Shown here piece after piece: positions 1 to 7,879 of a stretch of DNA of 64,000 bases; position 1 is the first letter of the stretch, and the number at the start of each line of letters is the position of its first letter. The notes below the pieces were generated by a model that was not told the origin of the DNA, did no database searches, and saw nothing but the letters and a program-made list of their open reading frames with translations. The stretch spans positions 1-64,000 of the forward strand of contig CAZVOA010000002.1 of assembly GCA_964628465.1 (NCBI GenBank), given 5' to 3'. The translations under genes and the position numbers were made by a program. Origin of the DNA: JAFGPS01 sp964628465 (GTDB lineage Bacteria > Planctomycetota > Phycisphaerae > Sedimentisphaerales > Anaerobacaceae).

Positions 1-55
1 GCAAATGCTCTACAACCTGCTATATTGACCGGGTGTCCCAATGTTGAAGTCAGGA

Positions 56-862
56 CTACTTCGTTTCCTCTTTCCATTGAATTGATTGAAACCATTCTAG
101 TTTCTTTACATTATCAAATAGATATTCACTTTCAGCTTCTTCTTTAGTGGGGAGTCCCCCTTTTGTATCACACACTTTAAGCCATTGCCTGCATTCATTT
201 TCGTTATTTCTTAAAGCATAAATACACGCTAAGTAGTAAGCAGCGCTACCAAAATAATCGTTATAATCTTCATCTAAAAGTTTTCTATAGAACTGTTCAG
301 CATTATCTAACCATATTGTTGGATCTTTTTTTTCCCTTGATGCTTTTTCGGCTAACGCGAGTAATAATTCACTATAGTACCATTTCAATTCAGAATTATC
401 AGAGTTTTCTTCCATAAGCTTTTCCAAAGGTTTCAAAGCATCTTCGTTAGCTAGACCAGGAGTACTCAGCATAAAGAAATCTGCCCAAAGTTTTGTTAGT
501 TTTCCATGCTTCTCTATTTGTATTTCAAGGTCACGTTTTATTGATTCAGCTTTATCATCGAGAGATGCTAACTTCTCTTTAGCTTTTTCATCGATGCTAT
601 TCAACGACGTTAATGCTCTTTCTTCATATTTACTGGCATCCATTGCAGCATTTCGTGCATTTTGAACTGCTTGTGTGTAGTCTTTATGATCTTTGAACAT
701 TATATATACCAAAAATGCAAGGAATATCGTTATGATAATTCTAAGGCTCCATTTAAGGTGTTCTACCGATTTCTCATATGCGTCAATAATAGCATGATTG
801 GTGTTAGTATCTTTAACATTTTGAAATGTTTCCTTTGGGATTGTTTTCTTTTTCGTAACCAT
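56..862 (-). CDS. Membrane-anchored TPR-like protein of unknown function
   Basis: A 268-residue protein that I cannot assign to a named family. The N-terminus is charged and cytoplasm-like, followed by one hydrophobic segment at about residues 38-57 that should act as a signal anchor. Residues about 65-120 are Ala/Lys/Glu/Asp-rich and look like a coiled coil. The C-terminal half (about 140-268) has helical repeats typical of TPR proteins, including a YYLACIYAL stretch and a final region resembling the last TPR of planctomycete proteins (EYLFDNVKKLEWFQSI). The likely topology is one membrane pass with the TPR part outside the cytoplasm. It probably mediates protein contacts, which is inference. 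The ATG is preceded by an AAGGGGAAGC-type ribosome-binding sequence. An 8-base inverted motif (GGTGTCCC) flanks the gene at 32-39 and 908-915. Confidence 0.72.
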   Translation of the reverse strand: MVTKKKTIPKETFQNVKDTNTNHAIIDAYEKSVEHLKWSLRIIITIFLAFLVYIMFKDHKDYTQAVQNARNAAMDASKYEERALTSLNSIDEKAKEKLASLDDKAESIKRDLEIQIEKHGKLTKLWADFFMLSTPGLANEDALKPLEKLMEENSDNSELKWYYSELLLALAEKASREKKDPTIWLDNAEQFYRKLLDEDYNDYFGSAAYYLACIYALRNNENECRQWLKVCDTKGGLPTKEEAESEYLFDNVKKLEWFQSIQWKEETK

Positions 863-1000
863 GCTTCCCCTTTAATTATTGCCTTAAGATGAACTATGGG
901 AAATCTGGGGACACCTTACTAATCTCTGTTTATCAAGTTCAGCTACCATATTTCCAAGTCCAGTATTTCTTCATTTTCTATTTCTAAACGTCAAGTATAA

Positions 1001-1305
1001 TCAATGTGTGTGAATATCTTCTTTATTTACAAGTTCAAAGGCTATACGTGCTGCATCGAAGCGGTCAACAAATTCGATTCCTTCTATTTGCATTTGTTCC
1101 ATTAAGATATTGTGATATTTTGTTCTTAACATTGCAATTACATCTTTTGCGCGATATTCATCATCAGGAATTTCATTGTCTGCATTAACTAAGTCTGTAT
1201 AGATTTATGCAATTTCCAATAGTTTCATAATTCTTCCCTGGTAGTTTCAATCTTTTCTAATATTTTAACATATTTGATAGCAGTTTGGTAAAGATTTTTT
1301 GCCAT
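1001..1305 (-). pseudogene. Decayed small gene (frameshift plus in-frame stop)
   Basis: Read on the minus strand, an ATG at 1305 opens a 26-codon frame (MAKNLYQTAIKYVKILEK...) ending in TGA at 1225-1227. It overlaps an ATG at 1228 that opens a second frame. The second frame meets TAA at 1205-1207 after seven codons, then runs open for 67 more codons to TGA at 1001-1003. The downstream part is rich in acidic and hydrophobic residues with a normal coding look (VNADNEIPDDEYRAKDV, FVDRFDAARIAFELV). Joined, the pieces would give one protein of about 100 residues, mostly helical. I do not recognise the family. Two independent lesions in so short a stretch suggest a pseudogene. A sequencing error, or two genuine tiny overlapping ORFs, are the alternatives. 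Confidence 0.5.
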
Positions 1306-1400
1306 ATTAATTCCTTAATACTAATATTTACTGTTGATAGTTACCGTTTTCTATGTACTGTTACCATTTATACGTATGTCTATCCCGAGATTCTCTATAA

Positions 1401-1949
1401 TCAATTCGGTTTAGCGTCTTTCATAATACTGCCGTCGCTTAAGTTAAAACAAATGTTACGTCCATCAAATGTGTGTATTTCAAAGTAATTGGCGGTTTCA
1501 CCAATTATGATTCCCCTGGGCTTATTCATTATTGAGTAGTGACTTGCGCTTTGAATAAAATTTTCTTCCTTTATTGCTATATCAAGAGCTGTGTACTCCT
1601 TGATTACCTTGCCATTCTTGTAGAAACCAACTTCGAGTTCCTTCTTTGGATCACTACCTGACCTGTGCCATGGGCCCAGTCGAACCAATATCAAGTCATT
1701 GCCATCAGAAAAGAGCCATAATTGTCTTGCATACCAGTTGTATTCGCAAAGGAGTTCGTCTTTCTCTGATTCGGTCCGATACACTCTTGTTTTCCCGGAA
1801 TATTGATCTTCTCGTGATTTGGGTACACTCTTGACATAGTAAAATCCAGTATCATTGGAAAAGAGAACAGCCTGCGAAGGAGCTTCCTTGTCAGCTAAAC
1901 AAGGCACACTTGCTATAAATATTACCAGTATAATTATCATATATCTCAT
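1401..1949 (-). CDS. Secreted protein of unknown function
   Basis: A 182-residue protein beginning MRYMIIILVIFIASVPCLADKEAPS, a good signal peptide with a likely signal-peptidase I site after CLA. The upstream in-frame ATG at 1961 is less likely to be the start, because it overlaps the GGAG sequence six bases before the ATG at 1949. The mature part contains two Trp-rich stretches (YNWYARQLWLFSDGNDLILVRLG) and alternating hydrophobic residues that look like a beta-propeller or beta-sandwich fragment. No catalytic motif is visible and I do not recognise the family. It lies 54 bp downstream of the TfoX-C-like gene and is transcribed in the same direction. Confidence 0.68.
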   Translation of the reverse strand: MRYMIIILVIFIASVPCLADKEAPSQAVLFSNDTGFYYVKSVPKSREDQYSGKTRVYRTESEKDELLCEYNWYARQLWLFSDGNDLILVRLGPWHRSGSDPKKELEVGFYKNGKVIKEYTALDIAIKEENFIQSASHYSIMNKPRGIIIGETANYFEIHTFDGRNICFNLSDGSIMKDAKPN

Positions 1950-2003
1950 TTTATTCTCCATTAAAATATCATAACTTTACCTGACAGCTATGTATTCCCC
2001 ATT

Positions 2004-2291
2004 TCATTTCTTTATTCGCAGTTGATATTTATTCCACAGTTCATCACGCTCTGGCTTGGGGATAGAGTGCCAGCGGACGCCGCGGATGGCTCCTTCAATT
2101 GCGCATAGCGCACTTCTGCAGACAGGACCTGATCGCTTGTATGGATTCACAAGTACAGCCGCTTCAATACTTCCGATTTTAACTAATTCATCAGCAGTGG
2201 TGATCCCTGCCTGATGAAGGCATTGAGCCATTTCTTTCCCAATATTTGGCAGGGAAAGTAAAGATTGCTGGTTGTCCGTTTTCATTTTCAT
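2004..2291 (-). CDS. TfoX C-terminal-domain (helix-hairpin-helix) protein
   Basis: A 95-residue protein with the TfoX_C pattern: LPNIGKEMAQCLHQAGI, then TADELVKIGSIEAAV, then ALCAIEGAIRGVRWHSIP. In this family the segment forms a helix-hairpin-helix-like fold, often found alone or at the end of competence regulator TfoX/Sxy. Stand-alone versions have no settled function. The start is taken at the ATG at 2291, which has AAAGG five bases upstream; an in-frame TTG at 2306 would overlap that site. There is no competence gene nearby. The domain assignment is confident and the role is unknown. Confidence 0.8.
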   Translation of the reverse strand: MKMKTDNQQSLLSLPNIGKEMAQCLHQAGITTADELVKIGSIEAAVLVNPYKRSGPVCRSALCAIEGAIRGVRWHSIPKPERDELWNKYQLRIKK

Positions 2292-2447
2292 ATTGCCTTT
2301 CAACAAGCTATTCTATTATTTTGTGTAACATTCTAAAAGATATACCTGGCATCTGGTTACGTCAAGTATAATGTCATTTTCTATCTAAATAAATAGTTGT
2401 TAGTATATAGTCGTTGGCATTTAGATTTTGGTTGGGGCTCTGCCGTG

Positions 2448-2474
2448 CTGCGTCTTCTGCGTAATCTGTGGTTT
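2448..2474. repeat. Three 9-base units in an intergenic tract
   Basis: Three consecutive 9-mers begin CTGCGTCTT, CTGCGTAAT and CTGTGGTTT, just before the terminator hairpin at 2484-2515. The tract resembles the degenerate CTGCG-rich intergenic repeats seen in several bacterial phyla. With three imperfect units this is only suggestive. Confidence 0.3.
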
Positions 2475-2483
2475 AAAAATAAA

Positions 2484-2515
2484 AAAGCAGGATGAGTTTC
2501 TGTCCATCCTGCTTT
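2484..2515 (-). terminator. Rho-independent terminator after the GH43 gene
   Basis: A perfect 11-bp stem (AAAGCAGGATG / CATCCTGCTTT) with a 10-base loop. On the minus strand the stem is followed by TTTTATTTTTAAA. It lies 36 bases downstream of the GH43 stop at 2552 and closes the polysaccharide cluster. A-runs on the other side could make it partly bidirectional. Confidence 0.85.
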
Positions 2516-2551
2516 CTATTTTACTAAAATAAAGAACACAATTAGCGGATA

Positions 2552-4714
2552 TTATTCAACCACTTTCCATTTGAATTCTGCGCCACTCTTGCGTGCCGGG
2601 GCCGGACCGATTGCGTCCGCGGTAACAGCTCCCGGATTATTTGGTTTGGTCGCAAGGTACTGATGGTTTGTCAAAGTCATGAACATTGTGTCGCCGCGCA
2701 TGAGATTGACCCATTGGAATGACTCAGAGTCACCAGCTTTGGCGTTTGCAAGGTCCTTGAGAACTACGCTATCTGGGCCTGCAACGGAAACGAACTTGCC
2801 ATTGTAAGCCTTGAGCGCTACGCGTCCCAAACCTAAATCAACAACCTGGAATTTTGCATTCTCCGGAACAACGAGGATACCTTGTATGTCAACTATAATA
2901 TTAACCAGAACATTATCTTCTGTTGCGGCTAAGAATGTGTCATCTGCACCACTGGTCAGAGAGATAGTTTTACCGACGGGAATTTCACGTTCGATTCCTC
3001 TTGCTCGCGGCTCATCAACTACGTAATTATCGAAGTCAACATAACCACCCGGCTGACCTGTTGTATTGTAATGAAACAATGCAGGACGAACTCCCTGGAA
3101 GGTTCCCTGGTAATTGTAACGCATGCGGTAAGTTTCACCCAATTTTGTAAATTCCTTACCGTCGGCACTCCAACTGAATATACCGTCATCTGTATCGAAG
3201 TTGCAATGTACACGCAGCCAGATTTTCGCAGGTGGAGTTTCCGAACTGATTGTAGGCACAGCCGGTGTTGGAGGAGTTTGAGTTCCGCCGCCCCTGCGTG
3301 CGCCCATTCCGCCGCCGCGACCACCACGGCCGCCGCTGCTGCTCGTGTTATCAAGCATCTGTAATTTTATTCCATCTTCGGATTTGACAACACCAATCCA
3401 GGCGTAAGGCACATTCAAAAGCGCCAGTCCCGCGGTATCTCCAACGACCATTCCTGCTGTATCCAACTCTACGGTCATGATAGACTCAGGAGCGGGCGGT
3501 CTCTGACATAAACTGTTACGAGCCGCAAAGAAATTATCCGCCGGTAATGAATGCAAACGAAGAACGCCCGGCTTTTCAGTGAGTGACCATTTCGTATCAT
3601 CCGGTACATGATTCCATTGCCAGTCTGTAATCATTTTGCCGTTATCGAAGTTGTCACTGTGAATAAACGCCGGCTTTGGTTCCTGGACATGACCTGTATC
3701 AGGTTTGAGCCATGTATTCGGCGCCCTGCGAAGATTGCCGGGCAAACCGATAAGCGGGAAACCATTGTCCCATGTAATCGGTACCAGCGAGACAAAACGT
3801 CCTGCACTTCCGTGGTCTGACATAATTATACTCCACCATTGCCCTGAAGGTGTGTCGCACATTCCGCCCTGATGCAGCCACAAGCCGCGGTCATTGGCAT
3901 TGGCGGTAGCGGGTGTTCCACTTACTACGCCAAGTGACTCGCCCTGAACCATAGTCGTGACTTCCCATGGACCTTTGATTGAGTCTGCTTTTGCGACCAT
4001 CTGATTTACTGCACCGCCGGGGATACAGGAAATAAGAATATATTTGCCATTAATCTTATATAAATGGAGACCTTCACCCATGCCCGGAGCATTTATGGTA
4101 AACTGTGAGTTAGGAACAATACTTTTTAAGTCCGGTGCAAGCTCTTCTGCTTGATAGGGGTTTCTACTACCGGAAACGATATAGATTTTTCCGTCATCAT
4201 CGAAGAGTACCGACAAGTCGTGATGGCCGGGCAGTTGATTTTGTTCCCAGGGACCTTCTGCGGATTTGGAACGGAAGACCTGCAAACCTGAATCGTTGGT
4301 ATTGGAAAAGACATAGAACATGCCGTCATGATAACGAATACACGGCGCCCAGATACCTTTGCCGTAAACATTCCCACCTTCAAGTCTGTATCGCGGCCCA
4401 AGATCAAGACGATCCATGCAATAGCTGGCCAGTTCCCAGTTCACCAGGTCTTTTGATTTCATAATCTGCACCGCTGGATTCATGTGCATTGTCGTACCCG
4501 CGAGGTAATATGTGTCACCAACTCGAATAGGATCCGGGTCCTCGAACTCTTCATTAAACAATGGATTCGAGTATGTGCCGTTTCCATTATCAGCGGTCCA
4601 ATGTTTTGTCGCTTCAATTGGAAGTCCCGAAGAAGCTGACGCCGCGACCAAGGTACTGCATCCGGTTAGCAAAATAAGAGATGCGAATACCAAAAATAAC
4701 GTTAATCGTTTCAT
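2552..4714 (-). CDS. GH43 lipoprotein (beta-xylosidase / arabinofuranosidase type)
   Basis: A 720-residue secreted glycoside hydrolase. A lipobox (LLTG-C, Cys19) predicts a lipid-anchored protein. Residues about 50-340 form the five-bladed propeller of GH43: the general base is probably D59 or D61 in EDPDPIRVG, the pKa-tuning Asp is D166 in HHDLSVLFDDDG, and the acid is E214 in MGEGLHLY. Residues about 365-590 match the concanavalin-like second domain of GH43 beta-xylosidases. A Gly/Arg segment (GGRGGRGGGMGARRGGG, about residues 457-475) is inserted in a loop of that domain. The last roughly 110 residues look like a fascin/beta-trefoil module (GRVALKAYNGKFVSV, HQYLATKPNN). It is the last gene of the cluster and follows GH3, with AAAGGA before the ATG. 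It likely releases xylose or arabinose from xylo-oligosaccharides; the exact specificity is inferred. Confidence 0.9.
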   Translation of the reverse strand: MKRLTLFLVFASLILLTGCSTLVAASASSGLPIEATKHWTADNGNGTYSNPLFNEEFEDPDPIRVGDTYYLAGTTMHMNPAVQIMKSKDLVNWELASYCMDRLDLGPRYRLEGGNVYGKGIWAPCIRYHDGMFYVFSNTNDSGLQVFRSKSAEGPWEQNQLPGHHDLSVLFDDDGKIYIVSGSRNPYQAEELAPDLKSIVPNSQFTINAPGMGEGLHLYKINGKYILISCIPGGAVNQMVAKADSIKGPWEVTTMVQGESLGVVSGTPATANANDRGLWLHQGGMCDTPSGQWWSIIMSDHGSAGRFVSLVPITWDNGFPLIGLPGNLRRAPNTWLKPDTGHVQEPKPAFIHSDNFDNGKMITDWQWNHVPDDTKWSLTEKPGVLRLHSLPADNFFAARNSLCQRPPAPESIMTVELDTAGMVVGDTAGLALLNVPYAWIGVVKSEDGIKLQMLDNTSSSGGRGGRGGGMGARRGGGTQTPPTPAVPTISSETPPAKIWLRVHCNFDTDDGIFSWSADGKEFTKLGETYRMRYNYQGTFQGVRPALFHYNTTGQPGGYVDFDNYVVDEPRARGIEREIPVGKTISLTSGADDTFLAATEDNVLVNIIVDIQGILVVPENAKFQVVDLGLGRVALKAYNGKFVSVAGPDSVVLKDLANAKAGDSESFQWVNLMRGDTMFMTLTNHQYLATKPNNPGAVTADAIGPAPARKSGAEFKWKVVE

Positions 4715-4743
4715 AGTAATATTCCTTTCATAATTGGGTGTGT

Positions 4744-4790
4744 GGGTAGATGAGTCTCATTTACTCTTCTACTCTTTAACTCATATACCC
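4744..4790 (-). promoter_or_regulatory. Intercistronic hairpin between GH3 and GH43
   Basis: GGGTAGATGAGT at 4744-4755 pairs with ACTCATATACCC at 4779-4790 (11 of 12 pairs), enclosing a 23-base loop. The distal arm begins at the GH3 stop codon. No T-run follows on the minus strand, so it is more likely a processing or mRNA-stability element between two co-transcribed genes than a terminator. Confidence 0.4.
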
Positions 4791-7700
4791 TAATTTTTCA
4801 CAACTGGACTAACATAGCTATATTTCGGCGGGAGCGGCTGACCTTCAAGAATCAGCGCTTTGGTAAGCGTGCCGCTGCTGATTACAGAACTGCCGCCGAC
4901 CTGTATCTGCAGGCTGCCGGGTCTGACTTCGCGTTTGCCGTCTTTGCCAACTACGAGAGACAATTGCTGGGTAGTGACAGTGAGAGTAACATTTTTTGTC
5001 TGACCGGCCTTAAGCGGTACTCTCGCGAACCCAACCAGAGTCTTTCGCGGCGTAGCGGCAAGCACAGCCTGTTCGTCGGTCATCTTATCAGGAGCGGGCA
5101 AACTCGCCGAATCAATCGCCGGAACTTCACGGTTGATATAGCATTGTACAACTTCTTCACCATCTGTACTGCTGGTGTTTTTGACATCGAAAGAAATCTT
5201 AACATCTTCGCCTGTTCCGGATTTTTCCGGAGCTTTAAGGTTCGAGTATTCGAATGTACTATAAGAAAGGCCGTAACCAAATGGGTACAGCACAGGTTTA
5301 GTGTCATAACGATATGTACGATTGTACATCGCGTAGTCTGTAAATGACGGTAAATCTGAAGTAGCTTTATAGAATGTCACCGGTAATCTGCCTGCGGGAT
5401 TGTACTTGCCAAATATGACATCGGCAACCGCATCGCCGCGCTGTCCCGGATACCAGGCCTGAATAATCGCGGGAGCGTTTTCCTTGGCCCAGTTAAAAGC
5501 AACAGGACTGCCCGAGCAATTCACCACAACCACCGGTTTCTTTCCGGCTGCTATCGTGGCCGCTCTGACCAAACCTTCCTGTATCGCCGGAAGTTCAATT
5601 GCACTGCGGTCACGCATTTCACCTTCCTGTGAGCCGTCAATACCTACGACCAGGACAACGGCATCAGCTTTTTTAACCAGCTCGGTCGCTTCGCCGTAAA
5701 GACTCTGTCCCGAAGTATTTGCCGGTAATCCATCTTCAGTCGGTCTTGTCCATGCAATCTGGAACAGCGGGTCAGTACTGGGATCCGCCGAAGCCGCTGC
5801 AGTGACACCCGGCGCATCAGCCGTTACTCCAAAAGCCTGACCACCGCGTCCGCCGCGATTACCGCGACCCATAGCGCCTCGCGCACCCATGCCTCCAGCG
5901 GCAACACCTCGTGCGCTTCCGGCAAATCCGCCGCGATCACCCATACCTCGTCCGCCGCCGCTGCCGCTGGTCGCTGCTGAGTGTGTGAATTCGACAAGAA
6001 CGTTATAAGCCTTGTCCTTTTCAAGGCGAATCATATTTCCGGCTATGCGTAATGCACCGCCCTGCATTTCATCGACAATTACTTTGCCGTCAATAGAAAG
6101 ACGGAAGCCATCGCGGCCTCTGGCGCCTAATTGATATTCACCTGTAATCGGCGGAACAAGAACGCCGGTCATTTTCACTGCCATAGAAGGTTCAAAGTTT
6201 ATGCCGCTATCGGCACCTGGCATCATAAGAGCGCCGTTTTCAGAAACTTCTGTCTTTGCGGGCTGAGCCAAACCTTCTGTGTTCGCCGCGTAAGAAATTG
6301 TCAAACCATGTTTGCTTTTCGATGCATCCGTAAATAAATAATCAGCTTTCACAAGTTCGGCTAAAGGAATAGAACCGGTAAGCGGTATCTGCTGGCTTGG
6401 AGTAATTACTTTATCCGCACCGACTGCATTTTTGATACCATCGAGAATTGTCACCTGATGATCTTCTGTTGCATCGCCGTTATAATTACCATACTGCATG
6501 GTAATTGCATCAGCGTTGGGACCGAGTACCGCGATTGTGCCGATATCAGTCTTCAGCGGAAGCGTTTTATTTTCATTTTTCAGGAGTACCATTGTTTTGC
6601 GAGCCGCTTTGAGCGCCAATTCATGATGCTCAGGCGTGTTATACATGGCAGGTGTAATTTTATTGTAAGGATTACCTTCGTAACCCGGCGGATCGAATTC
6701 ACCCATACGAATTCGAGCTTCCATAAGATTGCCCAGAGCCGCATCAACTTCCTCGATGGTAATCAATCCTTTTTCTATAGCCTGTGCAAGGTTGCTCTTC
6801 CCGCCGCCCTGAGTTCCACCGGCAAAGACCGTACCGCTGTCAAGTTCGTTTCCGGCCTTGATAGCCAGAGCAGATGCTTCTGGCGCGGTTTGTACATATA
6901 CATGACGGCCCTGCTGATAAATATCGGCAACACCGCCAACGTCAGAGACTACATATCCGTCGAAACCCCACTGATTGCGTAAAATATCAGTAAGCAAGCG
7001 TTTGTTAGCCGGAGCGGGTACACCGTTTACGGCGTTGTATGAAGACATTACGGAATATGCGTGAGCTTCTTTTATGGCAGCTTCGAACTGCGGCAGATAT
7101 GTCGTGTACAAATCATGGTCCGTGACTACCGCGTTAAATTGCTCACGTATAGATTCAGGGCCGCTGTGAACCGCAAAATGTTTTGGTGTCGCAATAGCCT
7201 TGAAATAAAATGGATGGTCACCCTGTATGCCTTTAACAAAAGCGATTCCAAATCGGCTTGTCAGATACGGGTCTTCGCCGTATGTCTCCTGACCACGTCC
7301 CCAGCGAGGGTCACGGAAAATGTTTATATTCGGTGACCAGAAATCCAGGCCGGTCATCGCGTTAAATATATTGTTTGCGCGGTATTCATGATTCTTGGCA
7401 CGGCCTTCCGTACTGATTGCGGAAGCAACCTCGAAATGTAAATCAGTATCCCATGAAGCGCCCATACCGATAGCCTGCGGGAAAACCGTTGCAAAATCAT
7501 GGGTCATACCATGAAGAGCTTCCGTCCACCAGTGAAAAGGTGCAATACCCAAGCGAGGAATCGAAGGAGAAGCCATCTGCATGAGAGCAACCTTCTCCTC
7601 AAGTTCCAGACGTGAGACGATATCTTTCACCCTTTCCTGCACCGGTAAATTCGGATTGTAGAACGGAAGCAAAGGATCTGGACGTGGCGGAGGAGGAGTA

Positions 7701-7852
7701 GGAACATCACGTCCGCCCGGCCCGCCCGGCGAAACACTTTGCATGGTCGCGGCAGCAGGCTGAGCGTTCTGCGCCAACGCCGATGGAAGAATTATTACAA
7801 TCGCACATAATACAACACAACTAAAAAGAATCAGTATCGATTTCTTTTTCAT
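4790..7852 (-). CDS. GH3 beta-glycosidase with PA14 insert (beta-xylosidase/glucosidase)
   Basis: A 1020-residue secreted enzyme. The signal peptide ends at ALA-QN (about residue 27). The N-terminal GH3 TIM barrel carries the nucleophile in YVVSD (D304). The second GH3 domain is interrupted by a PA14-type module (about 555-690; TGEYQLGARGRDGFRLSIDG), usual in GH3 enzymes that bind oligosaccharides. It resumes with the EGEMRDRSAIELPAIQ motif typical of the family. A fibronectin-III-like C-terminal domain follows (YPFGYGLSYSTFEYSNL onward). A Gly/Arg/Met-rich tract of about 50 residues (about 622-672; RGMGDRGGFAGSARG and following) sits in a PA14 loop. AAAGGAG precedes the ATG. The genomic context with GH43, GH54 and an esterase favours beta-xylosidase, but the sequence alone does not exclude beta-glucosidase. 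Confidence 0.95.
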   Translation of the reverse strand: MKKKSILILFSCVVLCAIVIILPSALAQNAQPAAATMQSVSPGGPGGRDVPTPPPPRPDPLLPFYNPNLPVQERVKDIVSRLELEEKVALMQMASPSIPRLGIAPFHWWTEALHGMTHDFATVFPQAIGMGASWDTDLHFEVASAISTEGRAKNHEYRANNIFNAMTGLDFWSPNINIFRDPRWGRGQETYGEDPYLTSRFGIAFVKGIQGDHPFYFKAIATPKHFAVHSGPESIREQFNAVVTDHDLYTTYLPQFEAAIKEAHAYSVMSSYNAVNGVPAPANKRLLTDILRNQWGFDGYVVSDVGGVADIYQQGRHVYVQTAPEASALAIKAGNELDSGTVFAGGTQGGGKSNLAQAIEKGLITIEEVDAALGNLMEARIRMGEFDPPGYEGNPYNKITPAMYNTPEHHELALKAARKTMVLLKNENKTLPLKTDIGTIAVLGPNADAITMQYGNYNGDATEDHQVTILDGIKNAVGADKVITPSQQIPLTGSIPLAELVKADYLFTDASKSKHGLTISYAANTEGLAQPAKTEVSENGALMMPGADSGINFEPSMAVKMTGVLVPPITGEYQLGARGRDGFRLSIDGKVIVDEMQGGALRIAGNMIRLEKDKAYNVLVEFTHSAATSGSGGGRGMGDRGGFAGSARGVAAGGMGARGAMGRGNRGGRGGQAFGVTADAPGVTAAASADPSTDPLFQIAWTRPTEDGLPANTSGQSLYGEATELVKKADAVVLVVGIDGSQEGEMRDRSAIELPAIQEGLVRAATIAAGKKPVVVVNCSGSPVAFNWAKENAPAIIQAWYPGQRGDAVADVIFGKYNPAGRLPVTFYKATSDLPSFTDYAMYNRTYRYDTKPVLYPFGYGLSYSTFEYSNLKAPEKSGTGEDVKISFDVKNTSSTDGEEVVQCYINREVPAIDSASLPAPDKMTDEQAVLAATPRKTLVGFARVPLKAGQTKNVTLTVTTQQLSLVVGKDGKREVRPGSLQIQVGGSSVISSGTLTKALILEGQPLPPKYSYVSPVVKN

Positions 7853-7879
7853 TATTAATCTCCTTTAAGAAAATACCTT

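Noticed and set aside
988..2372. 14-base direct repeat ACGTCAAGTATAAT at 988-1001 and 2359-2372
   Set aside because: Several exact 14-base repeats are expected by chance in 64 kb of AT-rich DNA, and the flanks do not match.
6458..6982. Plus-strand open frame of 174 residues opposite GH3
   Set aside because: It is fully antisense to a well-supported GH3 domain, has no family resemblance, and its composition follows from the GH3 codons.
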